A DNA stretch of 64,000 nucleotides from contig CAZAFN010000005.1 in the NCBI GenBank assembly GCA_964484795.1, forward strand, positions 15,037 through 79,036, given 5' to 3'. The notes beneath the pieces were generated by a model, which saw nothing but the letters and a program-made list of their open reading frames with translations, had not been told where the DNA came from and made no database searches. This DNA is from CAZAFN01 sp964484795. Its GTDB lineage: Bacteria; Pseudomonadota; Alphaproteobacteria; Methylaequorales; Methylaequoraceae. The position numbers and the translations under genes are program-made. This document shows, piece after piece, positions 1-9,058 of the stretch; the stretch's first letter is position 1; the number at the start of each line of letters is the position of its first letter.

Positions 1-1632
1 AATATTAGGTTTAGGGCCCAGCGAAATATTTAAAGACATAACCAATTCTTCTCTTATTGGATCTATTGGAGGATTTGTTACTTGGGCAAAACATTGCTTA
101 AAATATGAGTATAAAAGTTTTGGTCTTTCGCACAAAAGTGAAATAGGGGTATCAGTACCCATAGAACCAATTGGTTCTGTGCCAGAACTGGAAATTGGGT
201 CTATGAAGAATGAAATATCTTCCTTGGTATAGCCAAAGGCTAGTTGATATTTCTTTAGATTATTTTCAGATAAAAACTCATTTTTTTCCGAATTTGTCAT
301 TTCAGTAAGAAAAACCTGATTTTTCTTTAAGTATGACTCATACTTGTATTTACTAGCATATTTTTTCTTCAATTCATCATTTTGCACTATTTTCTTTTTT
401 TCTAGATCTATAAGAAACAGTTTTCCTGGCTCAAGCCTCCACCTCTTTTTAACTTTCTTTGGTGGCACGTCTAAAACTCCCATCTCTGATGAAAGTAGTA
501 CTAATCCATCATCTGTAATTAAGTATCTTGAGGGTCGAAGACCGTTCCTATCAAGCACACCACCAATCTTTTTCCCATCAGTAAAACACATTGCAGCAGG
601 ACCATCCCATGGCTCTATAAAATTAGAGTGATAGTCAAAATACGAGTTAAGTTCTTTGGTTTGATGTTTATTTTTTTCCCATGCCTCAGGTATTAGCAAC
701 ATCATAGCCTCTTCTATATCATATCCGCCTATAATTAGGTACTCTAGTGCATTGTCAAAAGCGGCAGAATCAGACACATCGTCAAAAATAAGTGGATTAA
801 TATTCTTTAATTCCTCTGTAAAATGCTCTGAACTTGATATTCTTGCTCTCGCGTTCATCCAATTGACATTACCTCTTAAAGTATTTATTTCTCCATTATG
901 ACATAAATATCTAAATGGTTGGGCTAGTTCCCAACTTGGAAATGTGTTGGTAGAGAATCTTTGATGAACTATTGCTAGAGATGATACGAATAATTCATCT
1001 TTCAGGTCAGTAAAGTAATCTTTCAAACTGTCTGACATAATCATACCTTTGTAATTGAGAACTCTACTAGATAGAGAAGCTACATAGAAATCGTATGATT
1101 TCAATGCAATTTCCATATTTCTTCTTGCAAGAAATAACTTGAATTCAAATTCCTTGGTAGTTTTCAATTTTTTTGATGGTTTGACAAAAAACTGCAGAAT
1201 CCTTGGTTCATTTCCAACTATTGAGAATCCTAGCACTGCTTTCTCTGTGGGAACAGGCCTAATGAATATGGTTTCCATTCCAAACTGTTTGAAATATTTA
1301 TTAATTATATTGTTACAATGTTTGCTTTCGTCTTTATTAATAGGCAGAAAAAACATTCCTACAGCATAATCTTCATTCCTTGGAAGGATAACATTATGAT
1401 TTGACAATTCCCTCTGAAAGAATTCATGGGGTATTTGCGTTAAAATCCCTACACCATCTCCAGCTTTAGGATCAGCACTGACAGCCCCTCTATGAGTAAG
1501 ATTACATAAAATATTCAAAGCATTATCAATGATATTTCTAGATGGAATATCATATATGTTAGCAACAAAGCCAATTCCACATGAATCTTTCTCATTGGAT
1601 GAACTATATAAACCTGTATTTTTTTTCAACAT
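1..1632 (-). CDS. gltB: Glutamate synthase (NADPH) large subunit, N-terminal part (cut by window edge)
   Basis: This frame is open from an ATG at 1632 to the left edge (544 codons), so only the N-terminal part is present. After a short propeptide, Cys18 in DSCGIGF is the expected N-terminal nucleophile of the class II glutamine amidotransferase domain. Further motifs fit GltB: HRGA near residue 46, HQRFSTNTFPSW, CHNGEINTLRGN, DRNGLRPSRY, and at the left edge TNPPIDPIREE, the start of the central domain. The enzyme transfers the amide of glutamine to 2-oxoglutarate, giving two glutamates, in ammonia assimilation with GltD. The 17-residue propeptide is shorter than the roughly 40 residues of the E. 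coli protein. The identification is secure; the 3' end is outside the window. Confidence 0.96.
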   Translation of the reverse strand, partial: MLKKNTGLYSSSNEKDSCGIGFVANIYDIPSRNIIDNALNILCNLTHRGAVSADPKAGDGVGILTQIPHEFFQRELSNHNVILPRNEDYAVGMFFLPINKDESKHCNNIINKYFKQFGMETIFIRPVPTEKAVLGFSIVGNEPRILQFFVKPSKKLKTTKEFEFKLFLARRNMEIALKSYDFYVASLSSRVLNYKGMIMSDSLKDYFTDLKDELFVSSLAIVHQRFSTNTFPSWELAQPFRYLCHNGEINTLRGNVNWMNARARISSSEHFTEELKNINPLIFDDVSDSAAFDNALEYLIIGGYDIEEAMMLLIPEAWEKNKHQTKELNSYFDYHSNFIEPWDGPAAMCFTDGKKIGGVLDRNGLRPSRYLITDDGLVLLSSEMGVLDVPPKKVKKRWRLEPGKLFLIDLEKKKIVQNDELKKKYASKYKYESYLKKNQVFLTEMTNSEKNEFLSENNLKKYQLAFGYTKEDISFFIDPISSSGTEPIGSMGTDTPISLLCERPKLLYSYFKQCFAQVTNPPIDPIREELVMSLNISLGPKPNI

Positions 1633-1699
1633 TCTCTAGTATTATCTAATTAGATTTAGATGATTAATCAATATAATTCAATTATTATGTCAGATTATG

Positions 1700-2410
1700 T
1701 CAGTCATCCACTACCATGGTTTTTTCATAAAAAATCCTTCCCATTGTTTCAGAATTAGATTTTTCTTCCCTAGTAAGTTTTATTAGACCATAATCTCTTG
1801 AAAACCAAGCATTTGAAGTTATTTCAATGTTTATATTACCTAAAGGGGGGCCAGCGTTGTAGCTTGTGGTTCCCTTCCCAACAACTTTGACACAATTCCT
1901 GAACTTTCTTCCTTCAAGATTAACCGTTACGTTAGTTTCAACTATTTTATTTTGCAATTCAAAATTGAGTAACGTTTCAAATATTCTATCAAATCCAAAC
2001 TTCATTATTATCGTTGTTTGATCACGTGTTTTCCAACTTGCACCATTTTTTATGGGAAATTTTAATAATAAATTTCCTTTCTCAAAAGCCATCTTGTTTT
2101 TTGGTTTTTTAGCTAATTCACTCTGAATATATTCTATTTCTTCAATCTTTATTCCCTGCTTAATAAACTTGTAATAAATTACTTTTCCATCATTTCTCAA
2201 ATGTGGAAAAAATTCACCATTTTTCTTTGGCAAAAAAACATAATTCTGTCTAAAATTTTGTGTTTTTTTTTCTTTATTTTCGTAATTTACTTTGTAGAAA
2301 ATTTTTCGCCCTTCTTCAGTAGGGAAAAAATCACTCTCATCACCACATGAATGCAAAAGAAAAATCGCAAACAAAAAAAATAGTTCTTTACAATTAATGT
2401 GTGTATACAC
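1700..2410 (-). CDS. Predicted lipoprotein of unknown function
   Basis: I do not recognise this 236-aa protein. The N-terminus has a hydrophobic stretch (about residues 9-20) ending in a lipobox-like LLHSCGDE, so Cys22 is probably lipidated and the protein membrane-anchored in the periplasm. The rest is rich in beta-type sequence with many Lys and Asn and no catalytic motif I can name. The start is a GTG at 2410; the stretch between the GTG and the hydrophobic core is short, so another non-ATG start is possible. It lies between gmhA and gltB on the same strand, with 87 bp to gmhA and 67 bp to gltB. Coding is well supported; function is not. Confidence 0.7.
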   Translation of the reverse strand: MYTHINCKELFFLFAIFLLHSCGDESDFFPTEEGRKIFYKVNYENKEKKTQNFRQNYVFLPKKNGEFFPHLRNDGKVIYYKFIKQGIKIEEIEYIQSELAKKPKNKMAFEKGNLLLKFPIKNGASWKTRDQTTIIMKFGFDRIFETLLNFELQNKIVETNVTVNLEGRKFRNCVKVVGKGTTSYNAGPPLGNINIEITSNAWFSRDYGLIKLTREEKSNSETMGRIFYEKTMVVDD

Positions 2411-2497
2411 TATTTTAGCAAAATCCTCTATTTATAGCGTTTTTTATTGCGTTTTCGTGGGTTTCAATATTTTGATGTATATGCACTTATATTTTAT

Positions 2498-3103
2498 TTA
2501 ATCTTCTTCTTTGACTAGTCTAGTAAGCCCCAACTTGTATTCTATTGCATTGCAGAGCATCTGACCAATCATAATATGCATCTCTTGAATCCTTGAAGTA
2601 TTCGTAGCTGGAACAGAAATTATTTCATCTGAATGTTTTTTTAAAGCTTCTATATTCCTACCAGTAAAAGCTATGCATTTTAATCCCATTTTTTTTGCTT
2701 CTTTAAAACCATTGATGATGTTTCTACTTTTTCCAGATGTGGAAATGCCAATTGCAACGTCTCCTGAACAACCCAATGCTTGAACTTGTCTCGAAAAAAT
2801 AAATTCGAATCCAAAATCATTCCCTATTGCTGTTAATGCAGATGTATCCGTAGCTAGTGAAATTGCAGCTATCGGGTTTCTGTTTTTAGAAAATCGTACT
2901 GTAAGTTCTGTAGATAAGTGTTGAGCATCTGCGGCACTACCGCCATTCCCGAATATTAATAATTTTCCACTTTTTTTTAAGCATTCAATGCAAATTTTAA
3001 CAGAATTTACAAATGGCTTACATAGTATGTCATTAGATCTGTTTGCTACCCTAATGTGCTCTTCTATTTGCAGATTAAAAAATTTTTCTAAGTTGTCATC
3101 CAT
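2498..3103 (-). CDS. gmhA: Phosphoheptose isomerase-like SIS-domain protein
   Basis: This is a 201-aa SIS-domain protein of GmhA type. It has the GNGGSAADAQHLSTEL motif, the second sugar-phosphate loop GISTSGKSRN, and a C-terminal QEMHIMIGQMLC segment, all as in sedoheptulose-7-phosphate isomerase, which starts ADP-heptose synthesis for LPS. The longest frame would begin at 3130, inside the tRNA gene. I prefer the ATG at 3103 because GAGGA lies 7 bases upstream and the product then starts MDDNLEKF, a usual length for the family. The gene follows the 3' end of tRNA-Arg by only 15 bp, so the two are probably on one transcript. DiaA-type SIS proteins look similar, but the order of motifs favours GmhA. 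Confidence 0.88.
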   Translation of the reverse strand: MDDNLEKFFNLQIEEHIRVANRSNDILCKPFVNSVKICIECLKKSGKLLIFGNGGSAADAQHLSTELTVRFSKNRNPIAAISLATDTSALTAIGNDFGFEFIFSRQVQALGCSGDVAIGISTSGKSRNIINGFKEAKKMGLKCIAFTGRNIEALKKHSDEIISVPATNTSRIQEMHIMIGQMLCNAIEYKLGLTRLVKEED

Positions 3104-3118
3104 TCTCATTTCCTCAAA

Positions 3119-3194
3119 TGGCGATCTCATCTGGACTCGAACCAGAAACTAATCCTTAGGAGGGATTTGTTATATCCAGTTTAACTATGAGACC
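3119..3194 (-). tRNA. tRNA-Arg (anticodon CCT)
   Basis: A full cloverleaf can be folded by eye on the minus strand. The acceptor stem is GGTCTCA with TGAGATC (one G-U pair); the D stem is GTTA/TAAC; the anticodon stem is AATCC/GGATT around the loop CTCCTAA, giving anticodon CCT (reads AGG, Arg). The T stem is TCTGG/CCAGA with loop TTCGAGT. The discriminator base is G and CCA is encoded at 3121-3119. It sits 12 bp after the stop of the upstream PagL-like gene and 15 bp before the gmhA start, on the same strand. Confidence 0.95.
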
Positions 3195-3206
3195 GTCATT
3201 TATCCA

Positions 3207-3716
3207 TTATCTTAAAGGTATTTGGTACTTTAAAACCAAAGTCTCTGAACCAGGGTTTCTGTAACCACTGTCAGCATTAGAAATATGAAAAATACCAACA
3301 CCTAACCTAGTATTATTCTTAAATCTGTGAAACATATCAATTCCAATGTAAAATTCTAGAGGGTTTCCTGCCTTAATTTCATGTCCATCCTTATAATATC
3401 CACAAGCAACACTTGGGGTTACAACAAAATTTTTTTTTTTGCCATAATATCCATCTATTCCAAACCCACCATAGGCATAATAAGTGTTTTCACTAGTTCC
3501 AAGGAAACCTGCAAATGGCTTAATCACATTAAACAATTTCTCTCCGCTATGGATTTCTAAATTAATCATCTGAGATTGATCATTATGTGGTGGAGTACCA
3601 TCCTCCATAAAGTTAAATTGACCCACGCCTACTGAAAGTCTGCGAGAATCTTTTGCAAAAGAAATGCTTGAACTCAACATTACTAATAAAAAAAAAATAT
3701 TTCTTATAAAACTCAT
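3207..3716 (-). CDS. PagL-like lipid A 3-O-deacylase / acyloxyacyl hydrolase (copy 2)
   Basis: This 169-aa protein has an N-terminal signal peptide (about residues 1-21, ending SFA-KD) and alternating beta-strand sequence with a C-terminal aromatic-free strand, as expected for a small outer-membrane barrel. Near the C-terminus FHISNADSGYRNPGSE holds His, Ser two residues later and Glu 14 residues after the His, the same spacing as the catalytic His-Ser-Glu of PagL. Enzymes of this family remove a 3-O-linked acyl chain from lipid A. It is a paralogue of the neighbour at 3728-4243, 11 bp away on the same strand. The tRNA-Arg gene follows 12 bp downstream. Family call is firm; substrate is inferred. 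Confidence 0.8.
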   Translation of the reverse strand: MSFIRNIFFLLVMLSSSISFAKDSRRLSVGVGQFNFMEDGTPPHNDQSQMINLEIHSGEKLFNVIKPFAGFLGTSENTYYAYGGFGIDGYYGKKKNFVVTPSVACGYYKDGHEIKAGNPLEFYIGIDMFHRFKNNTRLGVGIFHISNADSGYRNPGSETLVLKYQIPLR

Positions 3717-3727
3717 AACATTTAAAA

Positions 3728-4243
3728 CTAAAATGGAATTTGATATTTAAAGATAACTTGCTCTGACCCAGGGTTTCTATATCCTAACCCAGCATTTGAA
3801 ATGTGAAAGACACCCACCCCAACTCTAACATTATTCCTAAACCTATACATAAAGTCACCTCCACTTCGAAATTCTATTGTATTCCCCAATCTAATTTGAT
3901 CACCATCTTCATAAGCACCTACCGCTAAACTAGGAGTTAACACAAAACATTTACATCTAGCAAAGTAAAGATCCGTTGAAAGACCAAAATATGCATAGTA
4001 TGCAGACTCATCTGTCCCAAGAAATCCAACCAGGGGTCTAATAAAGCCTAAAGCTTTTTTTCCTGAAAACAACTCAACATTATAAGCTATAGAGTCCTGG
4101 TTGTAACCTTGACTTCCGTGCTTCATAAAATTATATTTGCCTGCTCCTAAAGACAATCTACTCTTGTTATCTTTTGCCAACAATGCAAATGTTGGAAATA
4201 GAAATATTATCAAGAAAAATTTAAGCTTTAATAAAATATTCAT
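3728..4243 (-). CDS. PagL-like lipid A 3-O-deacylase / acyloxyacyl hydrolase (copy 1)
   Basis: This 171-aa protein is a paralogue of the next gene at 3207-3716. They share the frame of FIRPLVGFLGTDESAYYAY near the middle and the C-terminal FHISNAGLGYRNPGSE. The last carries His-x-Ser and a Glu 14 residues after the His, matching the PagL catalytic triad. A signal peptide covers about residues 1-23 (ending FALLA-KD). The protein is probably an outer-membrane beta-barrel that deacylates lipid A. The gene is divergent from the M48 protease at 4288, with 44 bp between the starts, so a promoter for each must fit in that AT-rich gap. Confidence 0.8.
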   Translation of the reverse strand: MNILLKLKFFLIIFLFPTFALLAKDNKSRLSLGAGKYNFMKHGSQGYNQDSIAYNVELFSGKKALGFIRPLVGFLGTDESAYYAYFGLSTDLYFARCKCFVLTPSLAVGAYEDGDQIRLGNTIEFRSGGDFMYRFRNNVRVGVGVFHISNAGLGYRNPGSEQVIFKYQIPF

Positions 4244-4287
4244 AAACCCCTATTATATTAAAAAAAATAAAAAATTAATATTTAATA

Positions 4288-5727
4288 ATGAAAAATACAA
4301 TTAATTATTTTTTAGCTATATTTTCCTCATTTTTCCTGCTTTTGGGGTGTCAGTACAATCCTGCAACAGGTGAAAAAGAAGTAAACTTGATGTCTGAAAA
4401 TGAAGAAACCTCAATTGGAAGAAGTGAACACCCAAAAATCGTTAAGGAATTTGGCGGAATTTATGAGGATAAGAAACTTCAAAACTACATTGAAAGTCTG
4501 GGAAATTTTCTTGTAAATACATCTGAAATGCCGGACAGAAAGTTTACTTTTACCATTCTAAATACGCCAATTATCAATGCTTTTGCACTTCCTGGTGGGT
4601 ATATCTACATAACCAGAGGTTTAATCTATTTATGCCAAAATGAAGCACAGCTTGCTGGGGTTATAGCTCACGAAATTGGCCACATTACAGCCAAACACAC
4701 GGCTAGAAGATATACTCAGAGCATTGGGACCAACATACTAGTCAATGTTCTTGGAACTTTAGCCAACAATAATCTCATAACTAATTTAATAGGACAATCC
4801 GCTTCATTATACCTTTTATCTTATTCCAGAGGCCAGGAGTATGAGGCAGATGAGTTGGCCACAAGATATATGATTAGAGCTGGTTTTGACCCTAGAGAAA
4901 TGGCAAATTTCCTAAAGATAATGGAAAAATTCTCAAATCTTCAAAAAAAAATAATGAAAAAAGAAGGTGTCACAAATTCAGAATTACTCCAAACTCATCC
5001 AACGTCATCAAAACGAGTGCTTGAAATAGTTAACAAACATAGTAATAAAATTCCTATCAACCCAATCATTGGAAGAGATATTTTTTTAAAAAAAATTGAT
5101 GGTATTTTATTTGGTGAAAAAGTGAATGAAGGATTTTTCATTAAAAATTCATTTTTTCATAAATCTCTAGAAATTGTATTTGAATTTGATAAAGATTTTT
5201 TCTTCCTTAACTACCCTAAAAAACTGATAGGTTTAAGCAGAAAAGATACTAGAATTATCTTTGATGTTGACGATAGTGACATAGAAAATGATATTTCATA
5301 TCTGGAAACTTGGTCAAAACAACCCAAAAAACAAATAAAAAATTTCCAATCCTTCAATTCAAATGGTTTGGTCGTTTCAATGGGCTTAATTGAGAATGCT
5401 AAGAAAAAATTTCTATTTACCGCCATAAAAGACAAAGAATTTATTTTTAGGTTTGTACTTATAACAAACGAAAGTGAATTTGGTAATTACCATCAAAAAT
5501 TTTTAAATATTATTTCATCATTTAAAAAAATCAATCCAATTGATCTGGAACACATTAATCCGCCAAAAATAAGGATATTAACCTTTTCTAACGAAGGTCC
5601 TTCCTTAAATCAGATTATCCAAAATTTGAATGTTCAAAGTCAATTCTCCGATGAACTTTTCTTCATTTTAAATGGCAAATCAGCAGATAAAATCTCTTTT
5701 GGTGAGAAGATTAAAAGCATTTATTGA
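4288..5727 (+). CDS. M48-family metalloprotease, lipoprotein (BepA/YfgC-like)
   Basis: This 479-aa protein begins with a lipoprotein signal (lipobox LLLGC, Cys21), then carries an M48 peptidase domain with the zinc motif HEIGH at residues 128-132 and a downstream SRGQEYEADELA segment that supplies the third zinc ligand. Relatives (BepA/YfgC, LoiP) work in the periplasm on outer-membrane protein quality control. The C-terminal half (about residues 270-479) has no motif I can name and replaces the TPR domain of BepA; many alphaproteobacterial members have such an extension. The 3' end overlaps the convergent CarD gene by 7 bp. Confidence 0.85.
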   Translation: MKNTINYFLAIFSSFFLLLGCQYNPATGEKEVNLMSENEETSIGRSEHPKIVKEFGGIYEDKKLQNYIESLGNFLVNTSEMPDRKFTFTILNTPIINAFALPGGYIYITRGLIYLCQNEAQLAGVIAHEIGHITAKHTARRYTQSIGTNILVNVLGTLANNNLITNLIGQSASLYLLSYSRGQEYEADELATRYMIRAGFDPREMANFLKIMEKFSNLQKKIMKKEGVTNSELLQTHPTSSKRVLEIVNKHSNKIPINPIIGRDIFLKKIDGILFGEKVNEGFFIKNSFFHKSLEIVFEFDKDFFFLNYPKKLIGLSRKDTRIIFDVDDSDIENDISYLETWSKQPKKQIKNFQSFNSNGLVVSMGLIENAKKKFLFTAIKDKEFIFRFVLITNESEFGNYHQKFLNIISSFKKINPIDLEHINPPKIRILTFSNEGPSLNQIIQNLNVQSQFSDELFFILNGKSADKISFGEKIKSIY

Positions 5728-6224
5728 TTTAATAAATCTTCTAACTTTGTCTTTGCAGTCCTTTTTTCAAGATTTTGAACTGCTGCATACTCATTACTCA
5801 GTCTATTAAGAGCTGTCAAATAAATTTGTCTCTCTGAATATGATTGCTGTTCCATTGAATCTTCTTTCTTGTGAAGATCTCTAACTACTTCTGCAATTAA
5901 AACTGGGTCACCACTATTAATACTTTTTTCATATTCTTTAGCTCTTTTTATCCACATATCTTTTTTTATGGCAGGCTGTTCACTCAAAACATCAAGTGCT
6001 TTTGACAATCTGTTTTTATTACTTAATTTTCTCAATCCTGAATTCGAGGCTTTATCAACAGGAATTCTAAGTTTCATTTTATCCTGCTTGAAATTAATCA
6101 AAATAAAATTGCTGTCTATACCGTCAATGTTGTGTTTCTCAAACTTCTCAATTTCTCCAACACCATAGATAGGATAAACAACCAAATCTCCAATCTCTAT
6201 ATTTAGATCTTTACTTTTTTTCAA
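5721..6224 (-). CDS. carD: CarD/CdnL-family transcription regulator
   Basis: This 167-aa protein has the N-terminal Tudor-like RNA polymerase-interacting domain of the CarD/CdnL/TRCF family (GDLVVYPIYGVGEIE at residues 12-26, then MKLRIPVDKA). A helical C-terminal domain follows (about residues 60-167). CdnL proteins bind the RNA polymerase beta subunit and stabilise open complexes at rRNA and housekeeping promoters. The gene lies downstream of fdxA and the SUV3-like helicase, the usual alphaproteobacterial neighbourhood. It ends inside the last codons of the convergent M48 protease gene. Confidence 0.93.
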   Translation of the reverse strand: MKKSKDLNIEIGDLVVYPIYGVGEIEKFEKHNIDGIDSNFILINFKQDKMKLRIPVDKASNSGLRKLSNKNRLSKALDVLSEQPAIKKDMWIKRAKEYEKSINSGDPVLIAEVVRDLHKKEDSMEQQSYSERQIYLTALNRLSNEYAAVQNLEKRTAKTKLEDLLNQ

Positions 6225-6295
6225 AATTTACTCCTAATCTGAAATACCAAAGTCGCAAAGTGTATCACAAAAACATCAATTTTTAAAGAATAAAC

Positions 6296-6634
6296 TTAAG
6301 TACCTTTTCCTGGTTTTGGACTAAAATGCTCCTCAAACTTTTTTTTCTTGTCTTTCCACTCATCACTATCATCAGGCCGAGTGCCAACCTTATTAATGTT
6401 TGGCCACAACTCAGCATACTTTCTGTTAACATCAATCCATTTTTTGCTTGATTCATCTGAATCATCACTTATGGCTTCTACAGGACATTCTGGTTCGCAA
6501 ACACCACAATCAATACATTCGTCTGGATGAATAACAAGCATATTTTCACCTTCATAGAAGCAATCAACAGGACACACCTCCACACAATCCATATATTTAC
6601 ATCGGACGCACGCATCCTTAACTACATATGTCAT
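6296..6634 (-). CDS. fdxA: Seven-iron ferredoxin FdxA
   Basis: The start is placed at the ATG at 6634 (MTYVVKDACVRCK), the conserved N-terminus of the family; the frame runs 12 codons further upstream without support. The 112-aa product has CVRCKYMDCVEVCPVDCF for the 3Fe-4S/4Fe-4S pair, and CIDCGVCEPECP for the second set of cysteines. A C-terminal WxxxN...WPNI segment is typical of FdxA. It is a small cytoplasmic electron carrier. It lies between the helicase and carD on the same strand. In many alphaproteobacteria an S4-domain RNA-binding gene separates the helicase from fdxA; none is seen here. Confidence 0.95.
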   Translation of the reverse strand: MTYVVKDACVRCKYMDCVEVCPVDCFYEGENMLVIHPDECIDCGVCEPECPVEAISDDSDESSKKWIDVNRKYAELWPNINKVGTRPDDSDEWKDKKKKFEEHFSPKPGKGT

Positions 6635-6685
6635 ATTTTGCTGTATAGAACAGAAAATAAAATTGTTCAAGAATTTTCGCTAATT

Positions 6686-9034
6686 CTAATAGTCAGTCAC
6701 TAACTTTACTTTCGTATGATTGTTCAAAATCATCTTTTCAAACTCATTCTTTACTTTGTAGGTAAGGTTTTCATTTTTCTTGAAATAATAAATCTTTCTT
6801 ATAAATTTTTCATAATATTCATAATGGACCAAAAACTTTTCTTTGTATTTGATTTCAAATAGATAAAAACCCATTTTTTCAAAAATTTTTAGTTTAGACT
6901 TTGAAATTTTTTTCTTTTTCAATTTAAATACCTCTCGAGATAAGAAAGATTTAAATTCATTTGCAAAAAAAATATTAATCAGCATTTGTTTGAAAAAACA
7001 TAATCCTTTCTTTTCAAAATAAAAGAACAGGTTACCTATCTTAAAACCTAATTTCTTCAAGTGACTTATCTCCGATCTATTCAATTTCTTATAATGCTCA
7101 AACATATCATTTCTCATACAATGTCCCAAATTTTCATATAGAGAAAATTTAATAGCACGAAAAGATTGTGAAGTTTTTTTAATTTCTTTTTCATCACTGA
7201 TAAAGGACAACTCCTTCTTAGAAAGATATGAAAAAAAAACATCTATTTTTTTTCTTATTTTTTCTTCATACTTCATAAAATAATGGTCAGCAAAAATCTT
7301 TACCCTAGGGTTTGTTAAATTTTCACTTTTACCAAACTTTCCTACCAATTTTCCATCCCAAAAAACCCCCCCATCAACCTCAAAATGAAATCTGTCAAGA
7401 TCACTCATTAAAAAAACCTCAATTTCCTTTTTACAAATTTCATTTAGATTATGTTTAAGCAATCTATTGTTAAATTTGTTGTGACTTTTTTGAAATAAAG
7501 AAAAAATTTTAAACCTAAGACCATCCACCTCTCCTATTGTTTCACTTCCAAATTTTATAGAATTGTCATTTGATTTCACTACCAACTGATTTTTAGAATG
7601 ATTTCGATCATTGATTAGTTCTAAATTTTTAAATTCACCAATAAATTGAGAAATTAACTCCTTATGAAGTTTGGCTGAAAGTTCGTATTCAATCTTTCTA
7701 ACTTGATGCTGATATAAATGATTTTTTTCTAACCAATTAATCTTAAATGATATGAATGACCAAGTCCTTATTTGTGAAATTTTATAATTTAATTCACTTA
7801 TTTTATTTGAATCTTTATTAATTTTTTTCAATTCATTGTCAATCCAATGATTTGGAATTTTATTTTTTTTCTCAATCAAGAAAAGAAATATCTTTTTCAA
7901 AAAACTTGAATGAAATTCATCAAGTTTTCCAGAGTAATCTGGAATTCCACAGATTTCCCAAAGTTTTCTTATTCTTTTTTCAGAATGCACTTTCAGATTT
8001 TTATCATTCAACAAAATTTTTAAATAATTATGATCTTTTGCATTTTTTTTAAGAAAGAAAAAATTTTTTCTAGGTCTAATCGCTAGACTCTTCAAAAGAG
8101 CCGTTGAAGTGCTAAAATCTAAATTTGAGTTTCTCCAAAAGATTTTTTTAATCTCTGAAAATTTGCAATTCTCAATATATTTTACTAAATCCTCATTAAA
8201 ATTCTTTAAATTACCAGTAGTACCAAAAAATCCATTATTTAGGAATCTTCCAGCTCTACCAGCTATTTGCGAAATTTCATCATAGGTTAAAATTCTCTCC
8301 CTAATTCCATCAAATTTAGCTAAATTTGAGAAAAAAATATTCTTAATATTTAGATTTAGCCCTAGACCGATTGCATCCGTTGCAACCATATGATCTACTT
8401 TTCCATCTTCAAATAATTTTACTTGTGCATTTCTCACATCAGGTGATAGCGCCCCCATAATTATAGAAACTCCACCGTGAGCTTGTTTTATCTTGTTTGC
8501 AATCTCATAAACATCTATCTGTGAGAACGCTATCACTGCGGATCTTTTAGGTAATCTAGCAAGATTCTTATATCCACAGTAGGATAGTTTTGATAATCTT
8601 GGCTTTTTTAAAACTTTGATTTCAGGATGAATTTTTTTCAAAATTTTTTCTATGCCATTTGATCCTAAGAAAACTGTTTCAAACCTTCCAAACTTTCCAA
8701 TGATTTTGTCTGTAAAAAGGTGTCCTCTTTCATAATCTGAAGCAAGTTGAACCTCATCTATTGCTACAAAATCAAAAACAATATCATCTGGCATTGACTC
8801 AACCGTACAAAAAAAATATTTTGCATTCCCTGGAATTTTCTTTTCTTCACCTGTAATTAATGCAACCTTCTCTTCACCCACCTTTTTTTTTGCAAATTCA
8901 TAATTTTCTCTTGCTAATAATCTCAAGGGGAAACCAATCACACCATTTCTATGTGAAAAAAGCCTCTCCATTGCAGAAAAAGTCTTACCAGTATTCGTGG
9001 GACCTAGAATTGCTAAAATTTTGTTTTTTAACAT
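6686..9034 (-). CDS. SUV3-like DEAD/DEAH-type RNA helicase
   Basis: This 782-aa protein has the Walker A motif GPTNTGKT at residues 11-18, FPLRLLARE, a Walker B-type IDEVQLASD, and the helicase C domain with MGALSPDVRNAQ, ATDAIGLGLNL and QIAGRAGR. This is the order and wording of the mitochondrial SUV3/alphaproteobacterial helicase family. SUV3 unwinds RNA in degradosome complexes; bacterial homologues are little studied. The C-terminal third is Lys/Phe/Asn-rich and divergent. The start MLKNKILAILGPTNTGKT is close to the P-loop, so no N-terminal domain is present. It heads the fdxA-carD group on the minus strand. Confidence 0.92.
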   Translation of the reverse strand: MLKNKILAILGPTNTGKTFSAMERLFSHRNGVIGFPLRLLARENYEFAKKKVGEEKVALITGEEKKIPGNAKYFFCTVESMPDDIVFDFVAIDEVQLASDYERGHLFTDKIIGKFGRFETVFLGSNGIEKILKKIHPEIKVLKKPRLSKLSYCGYKNLARLPKRSAVIAFSQIDVYEIANKIKQAHGGVSIIMGALSPDVRNAQVKLFEDGKVDHMVATDAIGLGLNLNIKNIFFSNLAKFDGIRERILTYDEISQIAGRAGRFLNNGFFGTTGNLKNFNEDLVKYIENCKFSEIKKIFWRNSNLDFSTSTALLKSLAIRPRKNFFFLKKNAKDHNYLKILLNDKNLKVHSEKRIRKLWEICGIPDYSGKLDEFHSSFLKKIFLFLIEKKNKIPNHWIDNELKKINKDSNKISELNYKISQIRTWSFISFKINWLEKNHLYQHQVRKIEYELSAKLHKELISQFIGEFKNLELINDRNHSKNQLVVKSNDNSIKFGSETIGEVDGLRFKIFSLFQKSHNKFNNRLLKHNLNEICKKEIEVFLMSDLDRFHFEVDGGVFWDGKLVGKFGKSENLTNPRVKIFADHYFMKYEEKIRKKIDVFFSYLSKKELSFISDEKEIKKTSQSFRAIKFSLYENLGHCMRNDMFEHYKKLNRSEISHLKKLGFKIGNLFFYFEKKGLCFFKQMLINIFFANEFKSFLSREVFKLKKKKISKSKLKIFEKMGFYLFEIKYKEKFLVHYEYYEKFIRKIYYFKKNENLTYKVKNEFEKMILNNHTKVKLVTDY

Positions 9035-9058
9035 TATCGTAAATATTTTGGTTATTAA

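Noticed and set aside
3104..3130. Longer gmhA start at 3130
   Set aside because: It would overlap the tRNA gene, while the ATG at 3103 has a well-placed GAGGA.
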